Assembly (NCBI RefSeq): GCF_024730785.1
Contig: NZ_CP102830.1
Coordinates: 2,232,001-2,296,000 of the forward strand
Reading direction: 5' to 3'
DNA length: 64,000 bases
DNA from: Pseudomonas sp. LS44
GTDB taxonomy: Bacteria; Pseudomonadota; Gammaproteobacteria; Pseudomonadales; Pseudomonadaceae
Below, in pieces: positions 29,456 through 38,597 of the stretch. The notes under the pieces were generated by a model. That model was not told the origin of the DNA. It searched no databases and saw only the letters and a program-made list of their open reading frames with translations. Made by a program: the position numbers and the translations under genes. Each line of letters begins with the position of its first letter. Positions within the stretch are counted from its first letter, which is position 1.

Positions 29456-31453
29456 ATGAGCAACCGACTCGCCAATGAAACCTCGCCCTATCTGAGGCAA
29501 CACGCAGAGAACCCGGTGGACTGGTATCCCTGGGGTGACGAAGCGTTCCGTCGTGCCCGCGACGAGGACAGGCCGATCCATCTGTCGGTGGGCTATGCCG
29601 CCTGCCACTGGTGTCATGTGATGGCCCACGAGTCGTTCGAGGACCCGGACCTCGCGCGCCTGCTGAACGAGCACTTCATCAACATCAAGGTCGACCGCCA
29701 GGAGCGGCCCGACCTCGACGACATCTACCAGAAAGTCGTGCAGATGCTGGGGCAGGGCGGTGGCTGGCCGCTGACGGTGTTCCTCACCCCGCAGCGCGAG
29801 CCGTTCTTCGGCGGCACCTATTTCCCGCCGCAGCCGAGCCACGGCCGGCCCGGCTTCGCCCAGGTTCTGCTCGGGCTGAGCGAGGCCTGGCGGAACAACC
29901 GCACGGCGCTGCGGCAGAACGTCGAACAGATCCACCAGGGCTACCGCCTCATGGCAGACCTCCAGTTGCAGGGTGATACGCCGCCGGAGCAAGACCAGCC
30001 GGCCGCGGCAGCCCGGTTGATTGCCAAGAGCACCGACCGCATCCACGGTGGCCTGGGGCAGGCGCCGAAGTTCCCCAACCCCTCCTGCCATGACCTGGTC
30101 CTGCGGCTCCATCAGCGCCTGGGCGAGCCGGACCTGCTGAGCTCCCTCGAGCTGACCCTTGAGCGCATGGCGGCCGGTGGCCTCTACGACCACCTCGGCG
30201 GCGGCTTCGCCCGCTATTGCGTGGACGAGCGCTGGGCCGTGCCGCACTTCGAGAAGATGCTCTACGACAACGGCCAGTTGGTGAAGCTCTATGCCGACGC
30301 CTATCGCGCGACCGGCAATCCCTCCTGGCGGCGCGTGTTCGAGGAGACGATCGACTACATCCGGCGCGATATGACCCATCCCGAGGGCGGCTTCTACGCC
30401 AGCGAGGACGCCGATAGCGAGGGTGAGGAAGGCAAGTTCTACGTGTGGACTCCGGTGCAGGTGCAGGCCGTCCTCGGCGCTGCGGACGCTGCCTTGGCCT
30501 GCCGGGCCTACGGCGTGAGCGCGGCGGGCAACTTCGAGCATGGCAGCACGGTGCTGCACCGCGCCGCCGCGCTGGACGCGGGGGAGGAGGCGCAACTGGT
30601 GGGCCTGCGCGAGAAGCTGTTGGCGGCGCGGGCCCAGCGCATTCGTCCGGGGCGCGACGAAAACATCCTCACCAGCTGGAACGCGCTGATGATCCAGGGC
30701 CTCTGCGCCGCCTACCAGGCCACGGGAAGCGCGGGCCACCTGGACACCGCGCGGCGCGCCGCCGAATTCCTCCAGGACCACCTTTCGACCCCCGAGGGTG
30801 GCCTGTACCGGGCGTGGCGCGAGGGCACGGCCAAGGTCCCGGGCTTCCTCGAGGACTACGCCTTCCTCGCCAACGCGCTGCTCGATCTCTACGAGTGCGA
30901 CTTCGACCCGCACCATCTCGCCCGGGCCACGCGGCTGGCCGAACTGATCCTCGAGAAGTTCTGGGATGATGGCCTCTACTTCACCCCCGGCGATGGCGAG
31001 CAGCTGGTGCACCGGCCGCGCGCGCCGCACGACAATGCCTGGCCTTCGGGTACCTCGACCAGCGTGTTCGCCTTCCTGCGGCTCTTCGAGCTGACCGGTC
31101 GCGAGCTCTACCGCGAGCATGCCGAGCAGGTATTCGCCATGTACCGCGCCGCAGCCGCGCAGAACCCCTTCGGCTTCGCCCATCTCCTGGCCGCGCAGGA
31201 CTTCGCCCAATGCGGCCCGCTGAGCGTCGTCATTGCAGGCGAGCGCGAGGCCGCCAGCGCCTTGCTGGCGAGCCTGCATCGGCGCTACCTGCCGGCACGG
31301 GTGCTGGCCTTCGCCGAGGACGTTCCCTTGGGCGCGGGCCGCACGCCACTCGCCGGACAAGCCACCGCCTATGTGTGCCGCAACCGCACCTGCGCTGCCC
31401 CCGTAACCAGCGCTGCGGCGCTGGTTGAGCGTTGCCTGGGTAAAAGCGCGTAG
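29456..31453 (+). CDS. YyaL/DUF255 thioredoxin-like and (alpha/alpha)6-barrel protein
   Basis: A 665-residue protein. The N-terminal Thioredox_7/DUF255 domain (about 1-165) holds [20 protein letters not shown] and a CHWC redox-like pair at Cys50 and Cys53. The rest is an epimerase-like six-hairpin helical barrel ([36 protein letters not shown]). The family is widespread (SSP411/YyaL) and its biochemical role is not settled. It starts 48 bases after sufT on the same strand and may belong to the suf transcription unit. Confidence 0.88.
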   Translation: MSNRLANETSPYLRQHAENPVDWYPWGDEAFRRARDEDRPIHLSVGYAACHWCHVMAHESFEDPDLARLLNEHFINIKVDRQERPDLDDIYQKVVQMLGQGGGWPLTVFLTPQREPFFGGTYFPPQPSHGRPGFAQVLLGLSEAWRNNRTALRQNVEQIHQGYRLMADLQLQGDTPPEQDQPAAAARLIAKSTDRIHGGLGQAPKFPNPSCHDLVLRLHQRLGEPDLLSSLELTLERMAAGGLYDHLGGGFARYCVDERWAVPHFEKMLYDNGQLVKLYADAYRATGNPSWRRVFEETIDYIRRDMTHPEGGFYASEDADSEGEEGKFYVWTPVQVQAVLGAADAALACRAYGVSAAGNFEHGSTVLHRAAALDAGEEAQLVGLREKLLAARAQRIRPGRDENILTSWNALMIQGLCAAYQATGSAGHLDTARRAAEFLQDHLSTPEGGLYRAWREGTAKVPGFLEDYAFLANALLDLYECDFDPHHLARATRLAELILEKFWDDGLYFTPGDGEQLVHRPRAPHDNAWPSGTSTSVFAFLRLFELTGRELYREHAEQVFAMYRAAAAQNPFGFAHLLAAQDFAQCGPLSVVIAGEREAASALLASLHRRYLPARVLAFAEDVPLGAGRTPLAGQATAYVCRNRTCAAPVTSAAALVERCLGKSA

Positions 31454-31475
31454 CCGAACCAGCGATGGAAAGCGC

Positions 31476-31604
31476 CAGGATGTCGAGCGCCTGGTACACC
31501 GCCGAAAAGCGACTGATCGCGTCGATCACATAAGTGCTGACGGAGACAGCGGTCAGTACGCCCAGTAGCAAGGTGACCGAATGGCCAGCCGCGGCCAGGG
31601 TGAC
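31476..31604 (-). pseudogene. HupE/UreJ-family permease relic
   Basis: On the minus strand about 43 codons read VTLAAAGHSVTLLLGVL, then VSVSTYVIDAISRFSAVYQA and LD. This is the GHSxTL helix and following EAxI-xxSxxYxALDN helix of the HupE/UreJ_2 metal-permease family. The rest of the gene is missing. It sits between the DUF255 gene and a phosphoribosyltransferase gene. Confidence 0.5.
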
Positions 31605-31781
31605 ATTACAGCCCCACATCCTCGTCGGTGTGAGCCTGGAGAGGATCCCCGGCGACACCACGATCTTTGATCCATGGCGCTTTCGTGACAGTGCAGGGTC
31701 TTATTGCCGCCGAGAAGCCGATAGGGAGCAAGGCAAACAGCGAAAGTCAGGCGCATAGTTGGACACTGAGGAGCCGAAGAC

Positions 31782-32456
31782 ATGAAGTGGGATATTCCGT
31801 TTCGTGACCGGGTGGAGGCGGGCCAGACCCTGGCCGCGGCGTTGGCGGCGTGGCGCGAGCAAGCCGATGTGCTCGTGCTGGCCTTGCCACGGGGCGGCGT
31901 GCCGGTCGCCTATGAAATTGCCAGCGCACTGGCCCTGCGGCTGGATTTGATGCTGGTGCGCAAACTAGGCACGCCCGGTCATAAGGAGCTGGCGATGGGC
32001 GCCATTGCCAGCGGCGGCGTGCAGGTGTTGAACGATGATGTCATCCGTCACCTGCACATACCCCCAGCGGCCATCGACGCGGCCGTGCAAGAGGAAGTTC
32101 TGGAGCTGCAGCGCCGTGACCTGGCCTATCGGGGCGAACGTCCCGCGCCAGCCGTGGCCGGGCAACGGGTGATACTGGTCGATGACGGACTGGCGACCGG
32201 TGCCACCATGCGTGCGGCGATTGCGGCGGTACGCCAGCAGGCGCCGGCGCGCATCGTAGTCGCCGTACCGGTCGCGCCCGTGGAGACGTTGGCGATGCTG
32301 CGCCCTCTGGTCGATCAACTGATCTGTCCGCTCGCCCCAGAGCCCTTCTTTTCCATTGGCCAGTGGTACCTCGATTTCGCCCAGACCACGGATGAGGAGG
32401 TGAAGACCTTGCTGAGCCAGGCTTGGCGGAGGGAACTGCGTGACGCTGCGCAATAG
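31782..32456 (+). CDS. Phosphoribosyltransferase-domain protein
   Basis: A 224-residue type I PRTase fold protein. The PRPP-binding loop is VILVDDGLATGATM (about residues 129-142); the N-terminal LALPRGGVPVAYEIA and RKLGTPGHKELAMGA segments are typical of the predicted phosphoribosyltransferases often fused or adjacent to a dienelactone-hydrolase-like domain. Such a hydrolase gene follows at 32647. The base substrate is unknown. The start ATG has GAGGAG upstream. Confidence 0.85.
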   Translation: MKWDIPFRDRVEAGQTLAAALAAWREQADVLVLALPRGGVPVAYEIASALALRLDLMLVRKLGTPGHKELAMGAIASGGVQVLNDDVIRHLHIPPAAIDAAVQEEVLELQRRDLAYRGERPAPAVAGQRVILVDDGLATGATMRAAIAAVRQQAPARIVVAVPVAPVETLAMLRPLVDQLICPLAPEPFFSIGQWYLDFAQTTDEEVKTLLSQAWRRELRDAAQ

Positions 32457-32646
32457 CCCTGCGCGCAGTCGCTGGAATGCCGGGTGACAGGCCGTAGTGC
32501 GTGATCGTGGAGGGCTGTTCTGTCTGCAAAGCAAAGACCTGAGTCTTGGCTAGTCGTGAGCCGAGTCAGGGTCTGTAGTGGACTCGCTGCGTTCCGAACA
32601 AGTCAGGATGACTTGCGAGGAGCCCGCTTAATTGGAGCCTATCGAC

Positions 32647-33321
32647 ATGAACCAAGAACAGTGGCTGCAACACCGGAGTCTGAGCTTGCCCCTGGCGGAT
32701 GCCGAGTTGGACGCCGATCTGGCTCTGCCTGCCGACGCCAGCGGAATCGTGCTATTCGCCCATGGCAGCGGGAGCAGCAGGTTCAGCCCGCGCAATCGAA
32801 TGGTGGCGGATTACCTCAATCACCTTGGGCTTGCCACGCTGCTCCTCGATTTGTTGACCGAGGACGAGCATCGCATCGATATGCTCAGCCGTGAGTTTCG
32901 GTTCGATATCGCGCTGTTGACGCGGCGGCTGCTAGCCGCGATCGACCACCTGCGCCACGACGAGGAGTTACGCCAGCTGCCAATCGGACTGTTCGGCGCC
33001 AGTACCGGCGCCGCCGCGGCCCTGAAGGCGGCTGCGGAGCGGCCGAGCGCTGTCGCGGCGGTGGTTTCACGCGGTGGCCGCACCGATCTGGCCGAGCCGG
33101 CACTGCAACAGGTCAAGGCACCCACCCTGCTGATCGTTGGCGAGTGGGATGACACCGTGCTGGCGCTGAACCGCGAGTCCGCCCGGCAACTGCAAGGCCC
33201 GCAGCGCTTGGAGGTAGTGCCGGGCGCGAGCCATCTGTTCGAAGAACCGGGCAAGCTCGAGGTGGTGGCCGAACTGGCCGGCAGTTGGTTGCTGAACCAC
33301 CTGCAACCTCAGCCCGAATGA
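32647..33321 (+). CDS. Alpha/beta hydrolase, dienelactone-hydrolase-like
   Basis: A 224-residue single-domain alpha/beta hydrolase. The nucleophile elbow is GASTG with Ser119; the acid lies in GEWDDTV and the His in GASHLFEE. The oxyanion segment is FAHGSGSSR. In many bacteria this domain is fused to the C-terminus of the phosphoribosyltransferase encoded just upstream; here the two are separate genes 190 bases apart. The substrate is unknown. ATG at 32647 is favoured by GGAG upstream. The end overlaps the convergent gene by 13 bases. Confidence 0.85.
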   Translation: MNQEQWLQHRSLSLPLADAELDADLALPADASGIVLFAHGSGSSRFSPRNRMVADYLNHLGLATLLLDLLTEDEHRIDMLSREFRFDIALLTRRLLAAIDHLRHDEELRQLPIGLFGASTGAAAALKAAAERPSAVAAVVSRGGRTDLAEPALQQVKAPTLLIVGEWDDTVLALNRESARQLQGPQRLEVVPGASHLFEEPGKLEVVAELAGSWLLNHLQPQPE

Positions 33322-33929
33322 GGGGCGAGCCGCAGCACATCGATACGAAAATCCGTCTCGTAGGGGGGCACGTTGCATTCGATGATATCGCTAGGCGCCA
33401 CCTGCAGACGCAGCCCGATGATGTCGGCCTGTATCGGCTGTTTGCACACGCAACGATCGACTAAGACCGCAGTGCGGATCTCGTTGGCACCCAGTTGCGC
33501 CAAGTAGCTGCTCGCGCGCAACAGAGAATGGCCCTCATACAGGACGTCGTCGACCAGTAGCAGGCGGGTTCGGGGCAGATCCAGTGTCGCCAATGCCGGG
33601 TTTTCGGTCAGCGCGGTTTGGGCATACAACAGCGTCAGATCATCGGCGTAGCGCTTCAATTTGAGCGGGTAGAGCGGCAACTCGGGCAACCTGAACTGTT
33701 GCACCAGGCGCTGTTGCAGCATGCGCGCCAGTGGCTCGCCGCGCCTTAGGATGCCGATCAGTACCGTTTGCCGCTGAGGGGAGAGTAGGGCGACTGTCTG
33801 CCTGGCCATCGCCTCCATGATGTTGTCGAGCTGCCGGGTTTCGGCTCCATAGTGGCCCCCAGGGGGATAGGCTGGTCTGTATAACGTTAGCTCAGCTCGG
33901 CGGGCTGCAGGCGACGTGCGGGAAGACAA
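33309..33929 (-). CDS. PyrR-like phosphoribosyltransferase, start unclear
   Basis: A phosphoribosyltransferase of the PyrR-like type: substrate loop GILRRGEPLA, PRPP loop LLLVDDVLYEGHSL and the C-terminal DIIECNVPPYETDF. The conserved body begins at TLYRPAYPPGGHYGAETRQL, but no ATG or GTG lies just before it. The nearest in-frame start is TTG at 33929, and the first downstream ATG (in MEAMARQ) would delete conserved sequence. The upstream frame runs into a terminator hairpin, so the start must be downstream of 33963. The start codon may be lost or unusual. It overlaps the hydrolase gene tail to tail. Confidence 0.72.
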   Translation of the reverse strand: MSSRTSPAARRAELTLYRPAYPPGGHYGAETRQLDNIMEAMARQTVALLSPQRQTVLIGILRRGEPLARMLQQRLVQQFRLPELPLYPLKLKRYADDLTLLYAQTALTENPALATLDLPRTRLLLVDDVLYEGHSLLRASSYLAQLGANEIRTAVLVDRCVCKQPIQADIIGLRLQVAPSDIIECNVPPYETDFRIDVLRLAPHSG

Positions 33930-33962
33930 CCCTGTGCTGGTCGAATTTTCTCGGACGGCTCG

Positions 33963-34001
33963 AACAAAGAAGGGCCGCTCGATGAGCGGCCCTTCTTTGT
34001 T
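33963..34001. terminator. Perfect 18-bp hairpin, bidirectional terminator
   Basis: AACAAAGAAGGGCCGCTC, a 3-base loop, and its exact reverse complement. The A-rich and T-rich arm ends flanking a GC core are the usual form of a bidirectional Rho-independent terminator. It lies upstream of the PyrR-like gene and so ends transcripts from an unidentified neighbour. Confidence 0.75.
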
Positions 34002-34181
34002 CCGCATCCAGCCAGTCGGTGAACGCCTCGAAGTTAGCGAACGAGGTGACCGGCTCACCGTCGAGCAGATTGACGATCGATGCCTTGAGGCCGTCTGCCA
34101 GCTCGCGAAAAATGTGGTTAGGCCGCTGGGTTGCCCTGTTAACGATTACGCTAAACCTCATTCTCGTCTGAGATTAGCTGC

Positions 34182-34214
34182 AAGGTGGTCGCCATCAGCG
34201 ATGGCGACCACCTT
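34182..34214. terminator. Perfect 15-bp hairpin
   Basis: AAGGTGGTCGCCATC, 3-base loop, exact inverted copy. No T-run follows on the plus strand beyond the arm end. A terminator-like hairpin belonging to no visible gene. Confidence 0.5.
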
Positions 34215-34303
34215 CACCTGCCTTGATGCGTCACGATCCCAGATCAAAGTACGCATGACCAATATCGACACCCCCGAAAGCAAGCAGCCTTACGGCCAAA
34301 TAC

Positions 34304-34327
34304 AGGCCACCTTCGGGTGGCCTTTTA
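34304..34327 (+). terminator. UUCG-loop terminator
   Basis: AGGCCACC, TTCG tetraloop, GGTGGCCT, then TTT. A textbook Rho-independent terminator. No plus-strand gene precedes it within 900 bases, so it either ends a small RNA or marks a deleted gene. Confidence 0.7.
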
Positions 34328-34398
34328 GCATTAGCGGGTAATACTTCTCTGTATAGGTGGGCGTGTTGCTGGTGGCGCGCGCCGCGGGGAGGTGTGAG

Positions 34399-35328
34399 GT
34401 GAACAAGCTATCAATTGTGGGTGCCGGTATGGTGGGTGAGGCGGCGGCTCAGATCATCGCCCGGGATGAGTTCTGTCGTGAGTTGATGTTGATTGATGTG
34501 CAGGGTGAGTTGGCACAGGGCAAGGCGCTGGACGTCTGGCAGGCGGCAGTTGAGTCAGGTTCTGATACCAGGGTTTACGGCGGGTCCAATGCCGAATTGC
34601 TGCAGGATTCTGACCTGGTAGTGATTACGGCGGGTGTGCCCCGCAAGCCTGGTCAGTCACGTCAGGATGTATTGAGTATCAATCTGCCAATTCTCGATAG
34701 CATCATGCTGGATATTAATCGTCATGCTCCGGCGGCGACGGTGTTGGTGGTGTCGAACCCCGTCGACGTGCTGACCTATCGGGCTTGGTGTCTCAGTGGG
34801 CTGGGACGCGACAGGGTGTTCGGGCAGGCGGGGGTGCTGGATACAGCGCGCATGAAGTGTTTTATTGCCGAGGAGACAGGGTTTTCTGCTCGGGATATCA
34901 CGGCGCTGGTGCTGGGAGGGCATGGCGATAGCATGGTGCCGCTGATGCGATACTGTGCGGTCGGTTCGGTGCCGCTGTCTCACTTCCTGTCCAGTCAGCA
35001 GATAGAGCGGATTGTGGAGCGCACACGTCAGGGTGGCGGCGAGATTCTGGGTTTGAAGAAGCTGGGGAGCGCCTGCGATGCGCCGGGCGTGGCAATTTCA
35101 CAGATGGTGGATGCTATCGCCAATGGGCGAAACCGCATTTTGCCGGCGGTCGCGATTCTCGAGGGCGAGTACGGGCGAACAGGTATTGCCATGGGTGTCC
35201 CCTGTGTGCTGGCAGAGGAGGGGGTTGCGCGGGTGATCGAGTTGTCTCTGGATGCGCAGGAGCAGGCGATGTTCGACCGCTCTGCAGATCAGGTGGTGCG
35301 TGATATTGCTGAAATGAATGCTTTGTGA
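34399..35328 (+). CDS. mdh: NAD-dependent malate dehydrogenase (LDH-like type)
   Basis: A 309-residue enzyme of the lactate/malate dehydrogenase family that interconverts malate and oxaloacetate. NAD-binding GAGMVG lies at residues 8-13; the substrate loop VPRKPGQSRQD carries Arg82 and Arg88, and Arg at the selectivity position points to malate; catalytic His175 is in GGHGDSM. GTG start chosen with GGGGAGG six bases upstream; the longer frame has no homology. The gene has visibly lower GC and more T-ending codons than its neighbours, which suggests transfer. It stands alone after two terminator hairpins. Confidence 0.9.
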   Translation: MNKLSIVGAGMVGEAAAQIIARDEFCRELMLIDVQGELAQGKALDVWQAAVESGSDTRVYGGSNAELLQDSDLVVITAGVPRKPGQSRQDVLSINLPILDSIMLDINRHAPAATVLVVSNPVDVLTYRAWCLSGLGRDRVFGQAGVLDTARMKCFIAEETGFSARDITALVLGGHGDSMVPLMRYCAVGSVPLSHFLSSQQIERIVERTRQGGGEILGLKKLGSACDAPGVAISQMVDAIANGRNRILPAVAILEGEYGRTGIAMGVPCVLAEEGVARVIELSLDAQEQAMFDRSADQVVRDIAEMNAL

Positions 35329-35545
35329 GCGGGGGTATATGAGGGGGTTTGGGGCGCAAGGGGGGAGTGGAGCGCCGGTCCCTGGCGCTCGGGGTCATGG
35401 TGTTACCACGGCATGACGCCGCTGGGCGAGAGCCAGCGGACATTATCCGTTGTGTGTTTCGACTGTCCCCTTTCCCTATCAGGCCAATCCTGTTTGATCG
35501 TCCTCGCAGCTCCGGTTATGGCCGCTGCCCAGACAGGCTGGTTGA

Positions 35546-35712
35546 TCATGGGTGCCGAATGTCCCGCATGTCGTTCTCCAGGAGGCGCGGCAAACGTACG
35601 CAAACCTCCAGCCCGCCCAGCGGCGACTCAACCAGTTGCTGCCGCGGTGCAGCTCGACCACCCGGCGCACGATCGACAGGCCCAAACCGGCGCCCTGACC
35701 CTCAGTAATTAT
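35546..35712 (-). pseudogene. Histidine kinase ATPase-domain relic, frameshifted
   Basis: On the minus strand the G2 box of a sensor kinase is visible: GQGAGLGLSIVRRVVELHRG. One frame over, the natural continuation PLGGLEVCVRLPRLLEN and a stop at 35546 can be read. A frameshift therefore separates the two, and the sensor and HisKA parts are missing. It is the last 55 or so residues of a two-component kinase. Confidence 0.65.
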
Positions 35713-36053
35713 TGACATGCAGCCAGGAACAAAAAGCTTCCTGCCGCTGAATCGGGTGACTGATGCCTGGGCGTCTCTTGAAAGCGCTGCCGCAGATGCT
35801 CTTTGCTATCTACGGCGCCATTGCGACACCCTCGAGGAAGCTCAGCTGGTTGGCCTGGAGGTGATTCCTGTGGAGCCGCTCGAAGGGGAGGCTGGCTACC
35901 CGGCCGCACCTGCCGACCGTCATAGGCTGAGCACAAGAACAGACCAGTAGGAAGGGACGCATGCGGCCCTTCCTACTGGTCAAGGCTGTATGCCGGCCCT
36001 ACGCGGGCGAATAGTCGCCCCGTCCAGCCTTGGCCTTCACAAGGTCGCCGTCG
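35713..36053. other. Gene-free stretch
   Basis: A 77-codon plus-strand frame and its minus-strand shadow lie here, but neither has a recognisable fold or ribosome site. I see nothing else. Confidence 0.35.
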
Positions 36054-36401
36054 TCATCTGTCGTCCGTCTTGGTTGACGATGGCGGCCGATACTCAGCGC
36101 TTTCCTCGGAGTTGGGCGCTTCGGGGAAATTCCCCGTGAAGATATGGGTCTGCAAGTCGCTGGCATCGATTTCGATGACGCCATGGACCGAACGGGCCAG
36201 CTCTATGGCCTGATCACACTGTTTATGGGTGTTCACTCGACCGCTCAACGTCACCATGCCGGCATGGGTTTTGACATTGATATGGTGGCTGCGTGTCGAT
36301 TCGGAAAATGCCAGGGTCGACTTCACTTTGGCGGTAATCCAAACGTCGTGAACAGCCATGCCCAGATCATGGGAGTAATGCTGGAAGGATTGAATTTTCA
36401 T
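36054..36401 (-). CDS. BON-domain protein
   Basis: A 115-residue protein consisting of one BON domain (about residues 18-85: DVWITAKVKSTLAFSES, VKTHAGMVTLSGRVNTHKQ, AIELARSVHGVIEID) and a polar tail. BON domains bind membranes or lipids and occur in OsmY-like stress proteins, but this one has no signal peptide. ATG at 36401 was chosen because GAGGA lies upstream and the longer frame adds no homology. It stands alone. Confidence 0.8.
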   Translation of the reverse strand: MKIQSFQHYSHDLGMAVHDVWITAKVKSTLAFSESTRSHHINVKTHAGMVTLSGRVNTHKQCDQAIELARSVHGVIEIDASDLQTHIFTGNFPEAPNSEESAEYRPPSSTKTDDR

Positions 36402-37630
36402 GGCAGGATCCTCAATCGCGGAATCAGGCGTAACTTCGGTCCCGCCTGCTGCGCTGCCCTCTGCCCTCCAAGGCGAGTACCACGTATAACCTGGTTCGCC
36501 TTGGGGTCTCGCCACGCAAGCAAGCGCGCGGATTAATTATAGTACGCCCCTCGCTTGCGGCCGGGGCGCAGCGCCTTGCCGGCTAGGCTGGCAAGGACAG
36601 CCTGGCCGGCAAAACTCTGCCGGCGGCCAGTGCTGCCGTCCGGCCTAACCAGCAATCGATGCCCGTGAGAGATTGAGTGTTTGAAACTGACACTGCGAGG
36701 GCTCCTAAGAAGTGCCCTGCAGTTTGCAATTCGTATTCGGTGGCGAGGTGGTGTATCAGCCCCTTGTAGGAGCACCCAACTGAGGGAAGGAGTAGGGGAA
36801 GACTGAATCGCCCCTCGCTGGGTAGTAAAGCGGCTACTGCGCCACTATCCAGACGCTGAGACGGTACTCAGCCTTGGAAAATTTGAGAGTTCCTTGAGTC
36901 CACCTCACCGGACGACCCTCGGCGCGAACTCGCAATTCAGGTGCACTCGGCGGTACTGAGTTCTCGCATTGATAGATGAGCCCAAAGGCATCACGCATCT
37001 GTTCAGGCTCACAGGTTCCAACCAATCTGGAGCCACATGGGGAGATCGAACTGGAGTACGCGACGAGGCTCGCTGTGGGATGGCAGGAGGAGTGCAACTA
37101 AATCTTCACGAAAGTGCGGCATGCGATTTTTCAAAGAATTAGTTCTCGAAATCTCGACTTTTTAGTTCTGAGCGCTGCAAGCAATAACCACCGCTAGGCG
37201 TCCATAAATAACACTAGATTTAACATAATATTCATTATGCGAAGCCTAAGGATCGCAAGGCAGGCGCCCTGGATAATGAATCAGCACGCGTACGCCTCGT
37301 GTGGGTATGTCGCAGTTTCTTAAAAACAAGAAATTTTGCTTAAAAGAAATAATCTAAAAAAAAACAATAAGCTACGAAAACTTCATCGATTCTTGCTTGA
37401 GTATTCTCGTTTTAAGCGTGCGGTAGCTACTGGCGGTTTTCTCCAGCGTGCTGGCCTCATCACTCTGGCGATAACGCACCTTGGCCGTGGCAAGCAAGGC
37501 GTCGCTGGCGTCTTTACCGCCGATCCCCAGGCCCTTTCGGTGTCTGTGAGGCATGCACGCTCTAGAGCTACTGGCGCTACGCACATGGCTGCTGTGCCAC
37601 CGGCGGCATGCCGAGAGAAACGATAGCTGA
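36402..37630. other. Debris region with an AT-rich island
   Basis: No convincing gene over 1.2 kb. The part 37100-37400 is strikingly AT-rich for this window, including a run of A and T near 37330-37375. An 87-codon minus-strand frame (36834-37097) and a 70-codon one (37372-37584, ending KTRILKQESMKFS) could be gene ends but match nothing I know. The mix suggests foreign or decayed DNA. Confidence 0.4.
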
Positions 37631-37810
37631 TTCCGCCTGCTGCTGGACGAGGTGCGTCAGACCCTGGCCGAGGAACTGCTGGCCACCGGCGGCCTGACTC
37701 TGGAGGGAATCGCCGAACGCCTGGGCTATGGCGAAGTCTCCAACTTCATCCACGCCTTCAAGCGCTGGAAAGGCATCGCGCCGCACCGTTTCCAGCGCGG
37801 CACGGCCTGA
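37631..37810 (+). pseudogene. AraC-family regulator, C-terminal HTH relic
   Basis: Sixty codons ending in TGA that read as the second half of an AraC/XylS DNA-binding domain: LLLDEVRQTLAEELL, TLEGIAERLGYGEVSNFIHA, FKRWKGIAPHRFQRG. The sensor domain and first helix-turn-helix are missing, so the gene is dead. The stop is intact and faces another gene end at 37814. Confidence 0.7.
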
Positions 37811-37813
37811 ACC

Positions 37814-37940
37814 TTACTCGGCGCGGGCCGGCGTCTTGGCCGCGGTGGCGCCCGTGGTGTTGTGCAGCAGGCTCTGGGGCGCCACCTGCAGGAAGGCCTC
37901 CAGACGTTTCTGAAGCTCCGCCTGCTGCGGCTCTCCCTCA
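37814..37940 (-). pseudogene. C-terminal relic facing the AraC relic
   Basis: On the minus strand about 40 codons read PQQAELQKRLEAFLQVAPQ then SLLHNTTGATAAKTPARAE and a TAA at 37814. Codon use is normal for the genome. It is probably the end of a gene that was convergent with the AraC gene. The family is not recognised. Confidence 0.4.
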
Positions 37941-38190
37941 GAACCTTTTGCTGGGCGCCAAGCTGGTACTGATAGAGACAGCCGCGACTACGGCCCCATG
38001 GCATTTCCACTCTCAGAGCACTGTGGGCACATCTCTACGCTCAGCAGCGAGACCGGCCACGAGGAGCTGCCGGACGTTTCCGGCAACGAACCCAGGCGCG
38101 CTTTCATTTCTCCGATTTTAAAGTTCGAACCACAAGCATAACTGGCTGTTTTTGTCTGATATTTTTCGCAAGGATAGCGCCACAGCTGCG

Positions 38191-38391
38191 TCAGGGCATA
38201 CACTTTCTCGCGATATCACCTTCCAGGCTGCGAGGGTTACCGGCAATGCGGTGGAGCGGTTCGTGGATATCGGAGACGTAGTCGGCATGAGTTCCTGCTT
38301 CGTACTGGTTCATCCGCGCACTGGCTGATATCGGATCAAGCCCAGCCAGGATTCCTAGTCGCTCTTGGGACAACGTGGGGTTATGCCGGCT
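38191..38391 (-). pseudogene. XRE-type helix-turn-helix regulator relic
   Basis: The minus strand reads TLSQERLGILAGLDPISASA then RMNQYEAGTHADYVSDI, a Cro/CI-type helix-turn-helix. A TAA stands immediately upstream at 38392-38394, no start codon is evident except TTG, and the second half departs from the family. I read it as a decayed regulator. Confidence 0.5.
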
Positions 38392-38597
38392 TTATCGACC
38401 TGCTAGAACGACTTACCCAGCAGCGCAAGCACGGCATCCCTCGACCTCCTCGGCGAATCAATCGATCAGGTGCTGCAGATAGTCGCCATCCGTGATTTAT
38501 CCGTGCTGGGGCTGTTGAAGCTCGCCAGAGGAGCGGAGGAAAGGAGCGAACCCGAAGATGGCTTCGCCCTCCTCCCTTGGTGACATCCAGCAGGCGA

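Noticed and set aside
28934..31360. 808-codon minus-strand frame opposite sufT and the DUF255 gene
   Set aside because: Although very long, it mirrors two well-identified genes codon by codon and shows no domain of its own.
33892..34161. 89-codon minus-strand frame starting MRFSVIVNRATQ
   Set aside because: The first 55 codons look plausible, but the frame reads through a perfect terminator hairpin, so its end cannot be genuine.
36834..37097. 87-codon minus-strand frame as a hypothetical gene
   Set aside because: No family, no clear ribosome site, and it lies in decayed AT-shifted DNA; left as part of the debris region.
37372..37584. 70-codon minus-strand frame ending KTRILKQESMKFS
   Set aside because: The end looks protein-like, but I cannot name a family or find a start, so I did not call it.
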